Assembly: GCA_965232405.1 (NCBI GenBank)
Contig: OZ246966.1
Span: 3,038,001 to 3,102,000 of the forward strand
Direction: 5' to 3'
Source of the DNA: RCIO01 sp965232405
GTDB taxonomy: Bacteria; Pseudomonadota; Alphaproteobacteria; Rhizobiales; Rhizobiaceae
Length of the DNA stretch: 64,000 nucleotides
The notes under the pieces are model-generated. The model saw only the letters and a list, made by a program, of their open reading frames with translations, was not told the DNA's origin and ran no database searches. A program made the position numbers and the translations under genes. Positions 35,250 through 45,334 of the stretch are shown here, piece by piece (position 1 is the stretch's first letter; every line of letters starts with the position of its first letter).

Positions 35250-36984
35250 CTGGCTCTGGCGCGAGCTGTGGTCGCGCCGGGCCTTGTTCGGCGCCGCACT
35301 TTTCTGCACCGGCGCGTCGGCCGGCGCATTCGTTCTCATGCCTGTGTGGGCGCAGCGCCTGGTAGGCGATGTGTTCGTCAACTCCGATGCCGCGGGTCTG
35401 GCGCTCTATCTTGCGCTGGGTCTGGTCATCTTCATGGCCGGCTCGCTGCTGACCTTCGGTCGCGTCTATTTGATGACCCGCCTGGCGCACCTGATCACGA
35501 AGCAGATGCGAGCCAGGCTCTTCCATCATATCATGCGGGCATCACCGCGCAGCCTGACACAGATGAGCGGCGGCGAGCTTGTATCGAGCTTCTCCAACGA
35601 TCTGCAGACCTTTCAGGAAGCGCTGACGCGGGTCGTGGCCGTTTTCGCTCCGTCGGTGATCCTTGTCGTCGTCTTCGGGGCTGCGATGGCCTGGTATAGC
35701 TGGCTGCTGTTTATCTGCGTGATTGTGCTGATCAGCCCGCTTGCATTTGTCACGTCGTTTTTCGGCCGTCGCCTGCACGGCGCCTCTCACAGCACCCAGG
35801 AGCAACTTGCGGGGCTCGTTGGCCGCTTCGAGGAAATGCTCGACGGCACGAAGGAGATCAAGTCCTTCGGGCGCGAGGACGATGTGCTGAAGATGTTCGA
35901 TGCTTTGAACCAGCAGACGCTTGCCGCCCAGCTACGGCGCGAGAAGATCGATTCCTTCCATCCCTTCGCCGTGGCGCTTGTTGCCGCCGCGGGTATCACC
36001 GGCATGATCCTGTTGAGCGCCATTCTGCTGGAGCGGGAGTTGGTCACGCTTGAGACGCTGACGGCGTTTCTGGTCTGTGTCGGGCTCGCCTATTCGCCGC
36101 TGCAGGAGGCCGCGCATTCGGTCGGCCGGCTGATCCAGTTCGCCGCACTGATGGACCGTTTTGAACGCCTGCTTGCGCTGCCTTTGGAAACTGGCGGCGA
36201 GAAAGCGCTGCCCGCCGACAAGGTCAAGGGCGCATTACAGTTCGAAAATGTGAGCTTCGCCTATGGGCCGGACGGATTTCGGCTGGAGAAACTCAACCTC
36301 GATGTTCCGGCCGGGCAGCACATTGCGCTCGTTGGGCCGAGCGGTGGGGGAAAGTCGACCATTCTCGACCTTGTCCCGCGCTTCCTGACACCAGATAGCG
36401 GAGCCGTGCTGATCGACGGTCAGGACATGGCGGATTACCGTCTTGCCGATCTTCGGCGGGTCATCGGGATCGTGTTCCAGCAGCCGGTTCTGTTTGAAGG
36501 CACGCTGATGGAGAACCTGCGTTTTGGGGCTCCCGGGACGACGGCGGAGGAAGTGAAGGCTGCCGCGAAGGCGGCGCATGTCGATGAATTTGCAATGCGT
36601 CTGCCCGGCCAGTACGAAGCCCGGATTCAGCCGCATGGCTCGAACCTCTCTGTCGGCCAGCGCCAGCGTATCGCGATTGCGCGCGTGTTCCTGAAGGATC
36701 CGCCGATCCTGCTTCTCGATGAGCCGACGTCCGCACTGGACGCAGAATCGGAGAAGCTGGTTCAGGATGCCCTGGAGCGCGCCTCGGAGGGCCGAACCAC
36801 GCTAATCGTAGCACATCGCTTCGCCACCGTGCGCAGCGCACACCGCATTGTGGTCATCCGCGATGGGCAGATCGTCGAGGATGGAACCCATGACGATCTC
36901 TTTGGTAGGGACGGCCTTTACCGCAAGTTGAGCGAACAGCAGTTTCTCGGACAGGTGGATGAATGGGCGTTGAAGCCAGCCTGA
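35227..36984 (+). CDS. MsbA-like ABC exporter, candidate glycolipid flippase
   Basis: A 585-residue fused membrane-ATPase half-transporter of the MsbA/lipid exporter type. Six membrane segments span about residues 18-300. The ATPase domain has Walker A GPSGGGKST (370-378), Q418, Walker B ILLLDEP (494-500) and H530. The ABC signature reads LSVGQ (474-478) instead of LSGGQ, a variant that is seen in some active exporters. It overlaps both neighbours, which are glycosyltransferases. The context suggests it flips the finished glycolipid or lipid-linked glycan across the inner membrane. Confidence 0.88.
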   Translation: MKSHRHTSWLWRELWSRRALFGAALFCTGASAGAFVLMPVWAQRLVGDVFVNSDAAGLALYLALGLVIFMAGSLLTFGRVYLMTRLAHLITKQMRARLFHHIMRASPRSLTQMSGGELVSSFSNDLQTFQEALTRVVAVFAPSVILVVVFGAAMAWYSWLLFICVIVLISPLAFVTSFFGRRLHGASHSTQEQLAGLVGRFEEMLDGTKEIKSFGREDDVLKMFDALNQQTLAAQLRREKIDSFHPFAVALVAAAGITGMILLSAILLERELVTLETLTAFLVCVGLAYSPLQEAAHSVGRLIQFAALMDRFERLLALPLETGGEKALPADKVKGALQFENVSFAYGPDGFRLEKLNLDVPAGQHIALVGPSGGGKSTILDLVPRFLTPDSGAVLIDGQDMADYRLADLRRVIGIVFQQPVLFEGTLMENLRFGAPGTTAEEVKAAAKAAHVDEFAMRLPGQYEARIQPHGSNLSVGQRQRIAIARVFLKDPPILLLDEPTSALDAESEKLVQDALERASEGRTTLIVAHRFATVRSAHRIVVIRDGQIVEDGTHDDLFGRDGLYRKLSEQQFLGQVDEWALKPA

Positions 36985-37910
36985 TTGTTCCGACGCGCAA
37001 CCGGGCTGATATTCTACGGCTCAGCATCCCGCGGTTTCAGGATCAAACCATCTCGCGCGATCGCTACGAAATCGTCATCGTGGATGATGCGTCGGAAGAC
37101 GATACCGAAACGGCCGTTTCAGAAAATGCGGCTCCGAACATCGTCTATCGCAGGCACGGAACGCAAAAAGCCGCCGCCTATACCAGGAATCGCGCGATCG
37201 AAGCGGCCAGCGGCCAACTCCTGCTTTTCGTCGACGACGATGCCCTGGTGAGACCGGATTTCATTGAACAGCATTTGGCCGCCCATGCTAGACATGCCAA
37301 TGCCGTGGTGAGCGGCCCGATTGTCGAATGTTCGACGCCGCCAGCTGAACGCTGGCCAGCCGCCAGTTGGATGCTCGGCCGCCATTCCAATCCGTTTGCA
37401 ACGGGGAACGCCTCTATTGCACGCGAGGCTATCGTGCGCGCGGGCAGCTTTGATGAGGAATTCACCAGTTATGGCTGGGAGGATTCCGAAATGTATCGGC
37501 GGCTGGTCAAGGTCGGGGTGCGGAGGCAGTACAACTGGCGGGCACCGATCTACCACTACAAACCTGAAACGGTGAGGCGCAGCTTTTTTGACCGGGTCAG
37601 GCTGGAAGAAGAACGCGGCGCAATGGGCGCGATCTATTATGCCAAACATCCGATCTTTGGCGTCGGCTTCGAAACCAAGCAGCTTGGGCTTTTTCGCTGG
37701 CTGGACCGGGTTGTAGGTGGCGCGCTCGGCCTTGATCAGCGGTTGAAAACCGCGATCGAAAGCGGTGAAGAGCCGCCTTCCGCGCTCATGAGGCTGCTCC
37801 TGATCAACCACGTTGAGATCGATGTCGGAAATCGTACCTGGGACGAGCTGGGCGAGGCAAAGCGGCGCGCTATGGCGCAAAGCGCTGCGGCCAAGGTCAA
37901 GGCGCGATAG
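36963..37910 (+). CDS. Family 2 glycosyltransferase
   Basis: A 315-residue soluble GT2 enzyme. ASLIVPTRNRADILRLSI (5-22) opens the domain, VDDASEDDT follows near 41, LLFVDDDALVRPDF (DDD) near 89 is the metal motif, and YGWEDSEMYRRLV near 172 holds the catalytic ED pair. GGTGG-like sequence lies just upstream of the ATG, which sits 22 bases inside the ABC exporter gene. Last gene of the chain that begins at 30138. No membrane helices are seen. Donor unknown. Confidence 0.88.
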   Translation: MGVEASLIVPTRNRADILRLSIPRFQDQTISRDRYEIVIVDDASEDDTETAVSENAAPNIVYRRHGTQKAAAYTRNRAIEAASGQLLLFVDDDALVRPDFIEQHLAAHARHANAVVSGPIVECSTPPAERWPAASWMLGRHSNPFATGNASIAREAIVRAGSFDEEFTSYGWEDSEMYRRLVKVGVRRQYNWRAPIYHYKPETVRRSFFDRVRLEEERGAMGAIYYAKHPIFGVGFETKQLGLFRWLDRVVGGALGLDQRLKTAIESGEEPPSALMRLLLINHVEIDVGNRTWDELGEAKRRAMAQSAAAKVKAR

Positions 37911-38108
37911 TCCGGAGCGGCGAGGGGCCGGGGCAGCCGGCGCCAGCCGCTAGCATGGGTCGGGATTTCCAGCCCTTGGGTTTGCCGGGTAAGGTGAGCC
38001 ACATAGCGGCTGCTTCGGCCTAATATTGCGTTCGGCGTTGAAACGTAGCCGGATTCGGGCGAAGCCTAGGGCAAGCGATGGGCTGGGCGTAATGCGGGGT
38101 GACGGTTC

Positions 38109-39323
38109 GTGAGTGAAAGTGCAGTTGACTATGGGCAAGGGTCCAGATCGCACGCGCTCACACCCACGATCCGCTGGCTGATCATCCTTGCCTTCCCGGC
38201 ATCACTGCTTTCTCCGGGCGCGACTGTGGCTTTCGCGCTGGTCGGTCTGTTCGGCATCTACCTGATGTTGCGTGACGGCCCGGTGCCTGCGGATATCGCC
38301 CGCGCTGGCCGTGTCACTCTGCTCCTCTACCTGGCCGTCGTCGCGGTCGACTTTGCCAATGGGGGAGGGGTGGTCAACCTTCAGTCGACAGGCTTCAACT
38401 ACCTTCATCTGGTTGCGGTTGCCCCCTTTGCGCTGGCGATGCGGCGTGTCGGTATCGAACGCCATACGATCGACCGCGCGATGCAGATCGCCGTGATGAT
38501 CGCGTTCGTGGCGGCGATTGCTCAGTTCTTTGTTTTCAGTGTCGTCAGGCCGGGCGGCCTTTTCCTCAACCCGATTCCCTACGGATTTGTCATTGCGCTG
38601 TGGGGCGTTTTCCTGCTCGCGCGGGGGCTTGAGCAGGGCAGTGAAGGCACGACCTCGATTGCCGTGGCGTTCGCTGCGTTCGTTCCGGTGGTGATAACGG
38701 AGAGCAAGATCGTCTGGGCCTGCATGATCCTGGGCTACGCGATTGTCGCCTTGTGGTGGGCAGTCGAAAACCGGCGCTGGAAAACGATTGCCGGCGCGAC
38801 GGTGACCTTTCTGATCGTGGCGTTCGTCGTTTTCGAGTTCTTCGCCTACCGCCGCCTCGAGCCGTTTTTCGAGGAGTTGCGGGTCTTCTTCGCAGACGGA
38901 ACGGTGAGCGCCCAGTCGTTTGGCTGGCGCTACGAACTGGCGACAAGCGGCCTGCGCGCTTTCTGGGAAACGCCCATTCTGGGCTATGGGCTAAGCGAGC
39001 ATATGTCGGTGATTCATTCCCACGCAAGCACCACCGGACCCGGTATTGCGCACCTCAACCACGCGCATAATGACTACGTCACGCACATGGTTTCGTTCGG
39101 CACGTTCGGGCTGGCTTTTCTTGCGGCGTTCATCGCGTTTGGTGTGTGGCTGGCGCGGCAATGCGCCGACAGGGGCAGCCGCCACGCCGGGCTGGCGATG
39201 ATGGCGATGCTGGCGCTCTATATGAGCTTCGAGATCGCGTTCAACATGGATCCGATCAGCGGGGCTGTTACACTTGTATTTGGATTGTTGCTGCTGAACA
39301 CGAGGCAGGGTCGGCGGCAGTAG
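38109..39323 (+). CDS. O-antigen ligase/polymerase-like membrane protein
   Basis: A 404-residue polytopic protein with about ten membrane segments and one large periplasmic loop (about 240-330). NHAHNDYVTHMVSFGTFGLA near 317 is the conserved H-x-N-D/x-x-x-G-x-x-G region of the WaaL/Wzy/EpsE ligase-polymerase superfamily. It starts with a GTG. Sequence alone does not separate a ligase (joining glycan to lipid A core) from a polymerase. It is preceded by 198 bases without a gene, in which I see no clear terminator, and follows the glycolipid operon on the same strand. Confidence 0.8.
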   Translation: MSESAVDYGQGSRSHALTPTIRWLIILAFPASLLSPGATVAFALVGLFGIYLMLRDGPVPADIARAGRVTLLLYLAVVAVDFANGGGVVNLQSTGFNYLHLVAVAPFALAMRRVGIERHTIDRAMQIAVMIAFVAAIAQFFVFSVVRPGGLFLNPIPYGFVIALWGVFLLARGLEQGSEGTTSIAVAFAAFVPVVITESKIVWACMILGYAIVALWWAVENRRWKTIAGATVTFLIVAFVVFEFFAYRRLEPFFEELRVFFADGTVSAQSFGWRYELATSGLRAFWETPILGYGLSEHMSVIHSHASTTGPGIAHLNHAHNDYVTHMVSFGTFGLAFLAAFIAFGVWLARQCADRGSRHAGLAMMAMLALYMSFEIAFNMDPISGAVTLVFGLLLLNTRQGRRQ

Positions 39324-39347
39324 CCCACCTGGCCGGTAGTCCCGCGC

Positions 39348-40322
39348 TCAGACCGCCTTGCCCGGAATGCCGATGCTCGCCAGCGCCGTCTGTAGATCGC
39401 TACAATAGGTCTTTGCGCCCAGTACGTCAGGGTTTACGGCGTGCTGGAACGAAAGATCCCTGTGTTCCATGCAGTAGCGGTCCCAGGGACCCATCTGGAT
39501 GCGGAAGAGCTTGATCAAAACCTGTGCGTGGGATTCGCGCAGCTCCATCTTGAACGGATTGCGGATGCCCCGGTACCGCAGGAATTCCTCGATGAAGCGG
39601 TTCACGGTGGTTGCCGGATTGCCAAGCACGATCCGGGCAGGTTGCTCCAGCGGTATCTTCTCGGCATCGATCAGAAAGCGAACCGTGCGTGCGATGTCGC
39701 GTGCATGGATGAAGTGGAAGCGGCCATCGGCGCGGAAGAAGCTCGCGAGCCATGCCCAGCGTGACGCCTGGCGCAGCAGATTGGCGAAATGCGACATCGG
39801 TTTGCCCGTCTCGCCGCCAACAATGAGCGTCGGAAACACGCCTACGGTCTCGATCTTGTCCGACAATTGTTCCATCGCCACGGTGAGATCGTATTTGGAG
39901 CGGATATACTCAGTCCCGAGATCGTGGGCTGCCTGAAGCAGGTTCGCGTCGTGGTCTAGCACGCTGGCTGAGCCGAAATAGAACACCCGCTGGCCGCCAT
40001 TCGCGGCAAAATGTTCGGTGATTGCGCGGTTGGTATCGACATTGACCGGCCAGGCGTCCGGCCCGCCCCAGCAGGCCGCAGCGAGAATGCCGACATCGAT
40101 ATGGCCGATCTTGCCCAGATAGCTGTCGGTGTTCTTGACGTCGGCTTCAATGATCGTGACGCGATCGGAGCAATCCGGCGGCAATGACAGCTTGCCCGGC
40201 GTGCGAAGCACCAGCACCAGATCGTGTTCGGTATTCCGCGCCAACTCCTCGACGAGGTAGTGTCCGACACAGCCCGAGCCGCCGGTGATCAGTAACCGCT
40301 TCTTCTCAGATGAATTCTGCAT
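39348..40322 (-). CDS. NAD-dependent epimerase/dehydratase family protein
   Basis: A 324-residue extended SDR. LLITGGSGCVGHYLVEEL (10-27) is the NAD-binding start and the catalytic lysine motif appears as YIRSKYDL. VIEADVKNTDS follows the pattern after the second strand. The C-terminal half (FNAxxx equivalents missing, MGPWDRYCMEHRDLSF near 280) is less standard, so substrate cannot be guessed; nucleotide-sugar modification is the usual role. It converges with the O-antigen ligase-like gene, 24 bases apart. Confidence 0.82.
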   Translation of the reverse strand: MQNSSEKKRLLITGGSGCVGHYLVEELARNTEHDLVLVLRTPGKLSLPPDCSDRVTIIEADVKNTDSYLGKIGHIDVGILAAACWGGPDAWPVNVDTNRAITEHFAANGGQRVFYFGSASVLDHDANLLQAAHDLGTEYIRSKYDLTVAMEQLSDKIETVGVFPTLIVGGETGKPMSHFANLLRQASRWAWLASFFRADGRFHFIHARDIARTVRFLIDAEKIPLEQPARIVLGNPATTVNRFIEEFLRYRGIRNPFKMELRESHAQVLIKLFRIQMGPWDRYCMEHRDLSFQHAVNPDVLGAKTYCSDLQTALASIGIPGKAV

Positions 40323-40488
40323 TGCTGGTCTGCATGGAAATTGGTGCTACGCCTCTCGCCAACTCGGGCGGAAGCGGCGATCCAGTATGACTGGGCCCTC
40401 CCAATAGATCAGCGCCCACACCGAGTCTACCCGGTGCGGCTATCGCTGCTGTCAGGTCCGGTCGCGCCCGCCGATTTTCGAACTTGGC

Positions 40489-40887
40489 TCAGGCAGCAGC
40501 CTGCAGATGGGTCAGGACGGCGGCGTAGGCAGGGGCTATCCTTGCAATCGGGCTCTTCGACCGCTCAAGCGTTTCCACCGTGACGGAGCGCCTGCTTTCG
40601 CTGACAGTGATGAGGCCCATGCTGATGTCTTCGCCTGCGCCGAAGAAGACGGCGCCGACCCAGCGGTCTGGCTCGTTGACATCTGGAGGCATGAGGAAGA
40701 GCAGCGCACCCCCCGATTTCGAAAGCGCGTCGCGCACCGCGCGCTCACATCCCTCCTGGAAGGGCATGGCCGATTGAATGGCAAGCTCCAGTTCCACTGC
40801 TTCAAGCAGAATGGGGTCGGCTGCGTCTGGGTGCTGAGCGGACTTGTCCATGCGAAACTCCATCGTCACGAACCCGGCCCGCTTCAA
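40489..40887 (-). CDS. Small hypothetical protein with SD-supported TTG start
   Basis: A 132-residue soluble protein. A TTG start is proposed because a strong AAGGAGGA site ends five bases upstream; an ATG at 40863 is the alternative, and a longer frame from 40920 would bury the Shine-Dalgarno site. The sequence has an acidic helix (about 20-55) and a beta-rich part (GALLFLMPPDV, WVGAVFFGAGEDISMGLI). I do not recognise a family. It is divergent from the acyl-CoA synthetase gene, with 123 bases between the starts. Confidence 0.6.
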   Translation of the reverse strand: MKRAGFVTMEFRMDKSAQHPDAADPILLEAVELELAIQSAMPFQEGCERAVRDALSKSGGALLFLMPPDVNEPDRWVGAVFFGAGEDISMGLITVSESRRSVTVETLERSKSPIARIAPAYAAVLTHLQAAA

Positions 40888-41010
40888 TGTTTTCCTCCTT
40901 CCATGGTCGAAATGTGGCAACGAGGCGCGCCAATCCGTCGCCTTTGGAAACTACGATATGGACAAACCCGTTCTTCCCTGCACAATCCGCCCCGAATTGG
41001 GAGGAAACGA

Positions 41011-42639
<1,629 letters not shown>

Positions 42640-42706
42640 TCGCCGGCTTTGACCGCCGCATGACAAGTCGCTAATGGAACCATCTCGGCAAATGCGGCGC
42701 GGGTAA

Positions 42707-43507
42707 ATGGCGGTTCTTCTGGATAGGCGGGTCTCGACCGCGGCCAAGTGGTCTCGGCGTTCGGCGGTGTTCTCAGCGGTGCTGCTGGTGACATCGGCGG
42801 CGGGTCACCGTTTTGGGGTCGTCGACACGCTCTCGCTGTTCTGGCTGCTGGGCATAGTCTGCGGGCTGGCTTTGCTGGCGGTCTTGCTTTCAGCAATCGG
42901 GTTCCTTCGGCTTTGGGAATTCGGTGACGGGGGCGGGCGCAACTCGACCAAAGGGTTGGTGATTGCGCTGGTCGTGCTTGCACCATTTGCCTTCGGCGCA
43001 TTTCGTGTTCTGACACTGCCCGGTCTGACCGATGTTTCGACCGCGATCTTCAATCCTCCGACGTTCTTTCACGCCCTTCGGCAGCGCAGTCCGCAGATGA
43101 ACCCGATCGGCCCCTTTGTCAGCGAGCAGGGGAGTGTTCAGTTCGCCGCCTACCCGGAAATCACTGGCAGGCGATACGCGCTGGGCATGGATACCACGCT
43201 CGATATCGCCCGCACGGTCTTCGGGCAGTTGGGTTGGTTACTGCATGGCCCGGAGCGTTTGGGCGCGTTCGGTGGCGATCTCACGCTGGAGGTCGCAGCA
43301 CCTTCGCCGTGGATCGGGTTCGTGTCCGACATGGCGATCCGGCTCACTGACGAAGACGAAACGGTCTATGTCGATGCCCGGTCGGTCTCTCGCTATGGCA
43401 CCCATGACCTTGGGGACAATGCCGCCAAGATCAACCGTTTCTTCGCTTCGTTCGAGGAAGAGATCGAGTTGCGCAACGCACTCTACCAGGTGCCGCCGGC
43501 TGAATAG
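42707..43507 (+). CDS. DUF1499 domain membrane protein
   Basis: A 266-residue protein with three membrane segments in the first 105 residues (about 20-35, 42-67, 82-100). It then carries the DUF1499 domain: TDVSTAIFNPPTF near 107, MDTTLDIARTVFGQLGW near 160, and SRYGTHDLGDNAAKINRFF near 226, which is the conserved end of the domain. Function of the family is unknown. It ends two bases before the stop of the convergent MBL hydrolase gene. Confidence 0.85.
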   Translation: MAVLLDRRVSTAAKWSRRSAVFSAVLLVTSAAGHRFGVVDTLSLFWLLGIVCGLALLAVLLSAIGFLRLWEFGDGGGRNSTKGLVIALVVLAPFAFGAFRVLTLPGLTDVSTAIFNPPTFFHALRQRSPQMNPIGPFVSEQGSVQFAAYPEITGRRYALGMDTTLDIARTVFGQLGWLLHGPERLGAFGGDLTLEVAAPSPWIGFVSDMAIRLTDEDETVYVDARSVSRYGTHDLGDNAAKINRFFASFEEEIELRNALYQVPPAE

Positions 43508-43509
43508 GT

Positions 43510-44415
43510 TCAGGCAGGCCGGTAATGCGCGTCGATAGCAACGTCCTCGTCGGTCGCAACGAGGCCGCGTGCGACAAGATCCTCGATATGCGCAAGCACC
43601 GATAGACCGGCTGCCCCATGCATGCGCGGGTCGGTATCCTTGTAGATCGCGCGCACCATGTCGGGGATCGTGGTTTCGCCTTTCGCGAGCCGATGCAGAA
43701 CAGCGTTCTCCCTGCCGATCCGGTGTTCGCGTAGTCCGGCGACAAACCGGGCCGGGTCCCCGACAGGCCCGCCATGCCCCGGCAGGTATTGCGTGTCATC
43801 GCGTTCCAGTAGCCGGTCGAGCGAGTTCATGTAGTCGCGCATCGATCCGTCCGGCGGCGCGACAATCGACGTCGACCACGCCATCACGTGATCGCCCGAA
43901 AACAGAATGCCTGTACCTTCGAGCGCGAACGCGGCGTGATTGGCTGCGTGTCCCGGCGTCAGAATCGCGCGCAGCGACCAGCCGTCGCCTGCGATCAACT
44001 CGCTGTCGTCGACCGTGATGTCGGGCTTGAAGTCGGTGTCGGCCGCGGCATCGAGTGGATTGGTCTCGCCTATCCTCAACGGCCTGGCAGGCCGGTGTGG
44101 ACCTTCCGCAACAACGGTGGCGCCGGTCAGTTCCTTGAGAGCGGCAGTGAGTGGCGAGTGGTCACGATGCGTGTGGGTGACGAAGATGTGGCTCACCGGA
44201 CGCCCGGCGATCGCGGCCGTCAGCGCGTCGAGGTGGGCGTTGTCGTCCGGACCGGGATCAATGACCGCAAGCGTCTCCTCGCCGATGATATAACTGTTTG
44301 TTCCGTAATAGGAAAACGGACCGGGATTGTTGGCCGTGACCCGAACCACACCTGATGCGGTGCGGATGGCCTCGCCATAGGCGGGGGTGAATGTGGTGTC
44401 GAACGATATGGCCAT
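43510..44415 (-). CDS. MBL-fold metallo-hydrolase (LACTB2/RNase-like)
   Basis: A 301-residue metallo-beta-lactamase-fold hydrolase. The metal motif is THTHRDHS (HxHxDH) near residue 79, followed by ILTPGHAANHAAF and FSGDHVMAW, and QYLPGHGGPV. The C-terminal 70 residues form a small winged-helix-like part seen in LACTB2-type proteins. The start is placed at MAISFDTT, where homology begins. Family members act as hydrolases or nucleases; the substrate here is unknown. Divergent from bioY. Confidence 0.87.
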   Translation of the reverse strand: MAISFDTTFTPAYGEAIRTASGVVRVTANNPGPFSYYGTNSYIIGEETLAVIDPGPDDNAHLDALTAAIAGRPVSHIFVTHTHRDHSPLTAALKELTGATVVAEGPHRPARPLRIGETNPLDAAADTDFKPDITVDDSELIAGDGWSLRAILTPGHAANHAAFALEGTGILFSGDHVMAWSTSIVAPPDGSMRDYMNSLDRLLERDDTQYLPGHGGPVGDPARFVAGLREHRIGRENAVLHRLAKGETTIPDMVRAIYKDTDPRMHGAAGLSVLAHIEDLVARGLVATDEDVAIDAHYRPA

Positions 44416-44521
44416 AAGCGAAGATCTGTGCGGCGGCGCGTGGGCGTGTTGCCGCTTACCACGGAAGCCAATATACCGAAACCGCATCTTCCCCGATCCG
44501 AATTCTGGCATGGAGTTTCAC

Positions 44522-45115
44522 ATGGCAATTGCACTGACTGCGCGCCCGCTTGTTTCGCTGGCGCTTCCGCAGAATCGCGCCGCGCGCTTTCTTGTCCAAC
44601 TCGCACTGGTCTTCGCCGGCACGCTGCTCCTCACGATTTCGGCCAAGACCAAGGTCGTGCTTGGACCGGTCGACATGTCTTTGCAGACGCTGGCAATCTT
44701 CCTCATCGCAGCCACTTTCGGCATGCGGCTCGGCGTTGCGACCCTGCTGCTTTACATGGCCGAGGGTGCTATGGGCTGGCCGGTCTTTCAGAGCACGCCC
44801 GAAAAGGGCATCGGGCTGGCCTACATGGTGGGAACCACCGGCGGTTATCTCGCCGGTTTCGTCGTTGCGGCAGCTATTGTCGGCTGGGCGGCCGATCGCG
44901 GCTGGGACCGCAGCGTGTTCAAGTTCCTTGGCGCACTGCTGGTGGCTGAAGGCGCCATCATGCTGCTCGGATTTGCGTGGCTGGCCACGATCATCGGCGC
45001 CGAAAAGGCATGGGCGTTTGGCGTCATGCCGTTCATCGTGCCTGATCTGATCAAGGTGGGTATCGCGGCAGCGTTGATGCCGGCCGTTTGGTCGCTGTGG
45101 CGCAAAAGCGCCTGA
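44522..45115 (+). CDS. bioY: Biotin transporter substrate-binding subunit BioY
   Basis: A 197-residue membrane protein with about six segments. FLIAATFGMRLGVATLLLYMAEGAMGWPVF is cut through the middle by the BioY signature region (LYxxxGxxGxPVF), and GGYLAGFVVAA follows. It takes up biotin, alone or with an energy-coupling-factor module. The start is the ATG six bases after TGGAG; longer frames reach back into the MBL gene. No bioM/bioN genes are next to it, as is common in this order, and I found no palindromic BioR-type site in the 106-base upstream gap. Confidence 0.9.
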   Translation: MAIALTARPLVSLALPQNRAARFLVQLALVFAGTLLLTISAKTKVVLGPVDMSLQTLAIFLIAATFGMRLGVATLLLYMAEGAMGWPVFQSTPEKGIGLAYMVGTTGGYLAGFVVAAAIVGWAADRGWDRSVFKFLGALLVAEGAIMLLGFAWLATIIGAEKAWAFGVMPFIVPDLIKVGIAAALMPAVWSLWRKSA

Positions 45116-45180
45116 TCAACGACGTCCCATTCGGTCCGCAACTGCTGTATGGACCGGAGGGGAAACAATATTCCGGTGTC

Positions 45181-45223
45181 GCGGCAGGAGTAGAAAACCA
45201 CTACCCTGCCGCATGCCGTTTTT
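45181..45223 (+). terminator. Candidate intrinsic terminator after bioY
   Basis: A 12-bp stem (GCGGCAGG plus GTAG, with one bulged A) closes a seven-base AAAACCA loop, pairing 45181-45193 with 45201-45212. A run of five T follows six bases later at 45219-45223. It lies 65 bases past the bioY stop and 122 bases before cysD. The gap between stem and T run is longer than ideal, so a leader structure for the cys operon is the alternative reading. Confidence 0.5.
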
Positions 45224-45334
45224 GGTGGCCCGCGTCTTGAGACGGCTGGTATGCGTTGGTACTCACGGTTCAACTGATCGCTGAAGCGCCCGCGACACAC
45301 TTATGTGCCCGGCGGCCAACGGAAATTTCCACTG

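Noticed and set aside
40507..41010. 168-codon N-terminal extension of the acyl-CoA synthetase
   Set aside because: The ATG at 41011 has GGGAGG upstream and gives the normal family length; the extension is opposite the small hypothetical gene.
44416..44521. BioR operator in front of bioY
   Set aside because: The TTATnnATAA-type palindrome expected for BioR sites in this class was looked for and not found.
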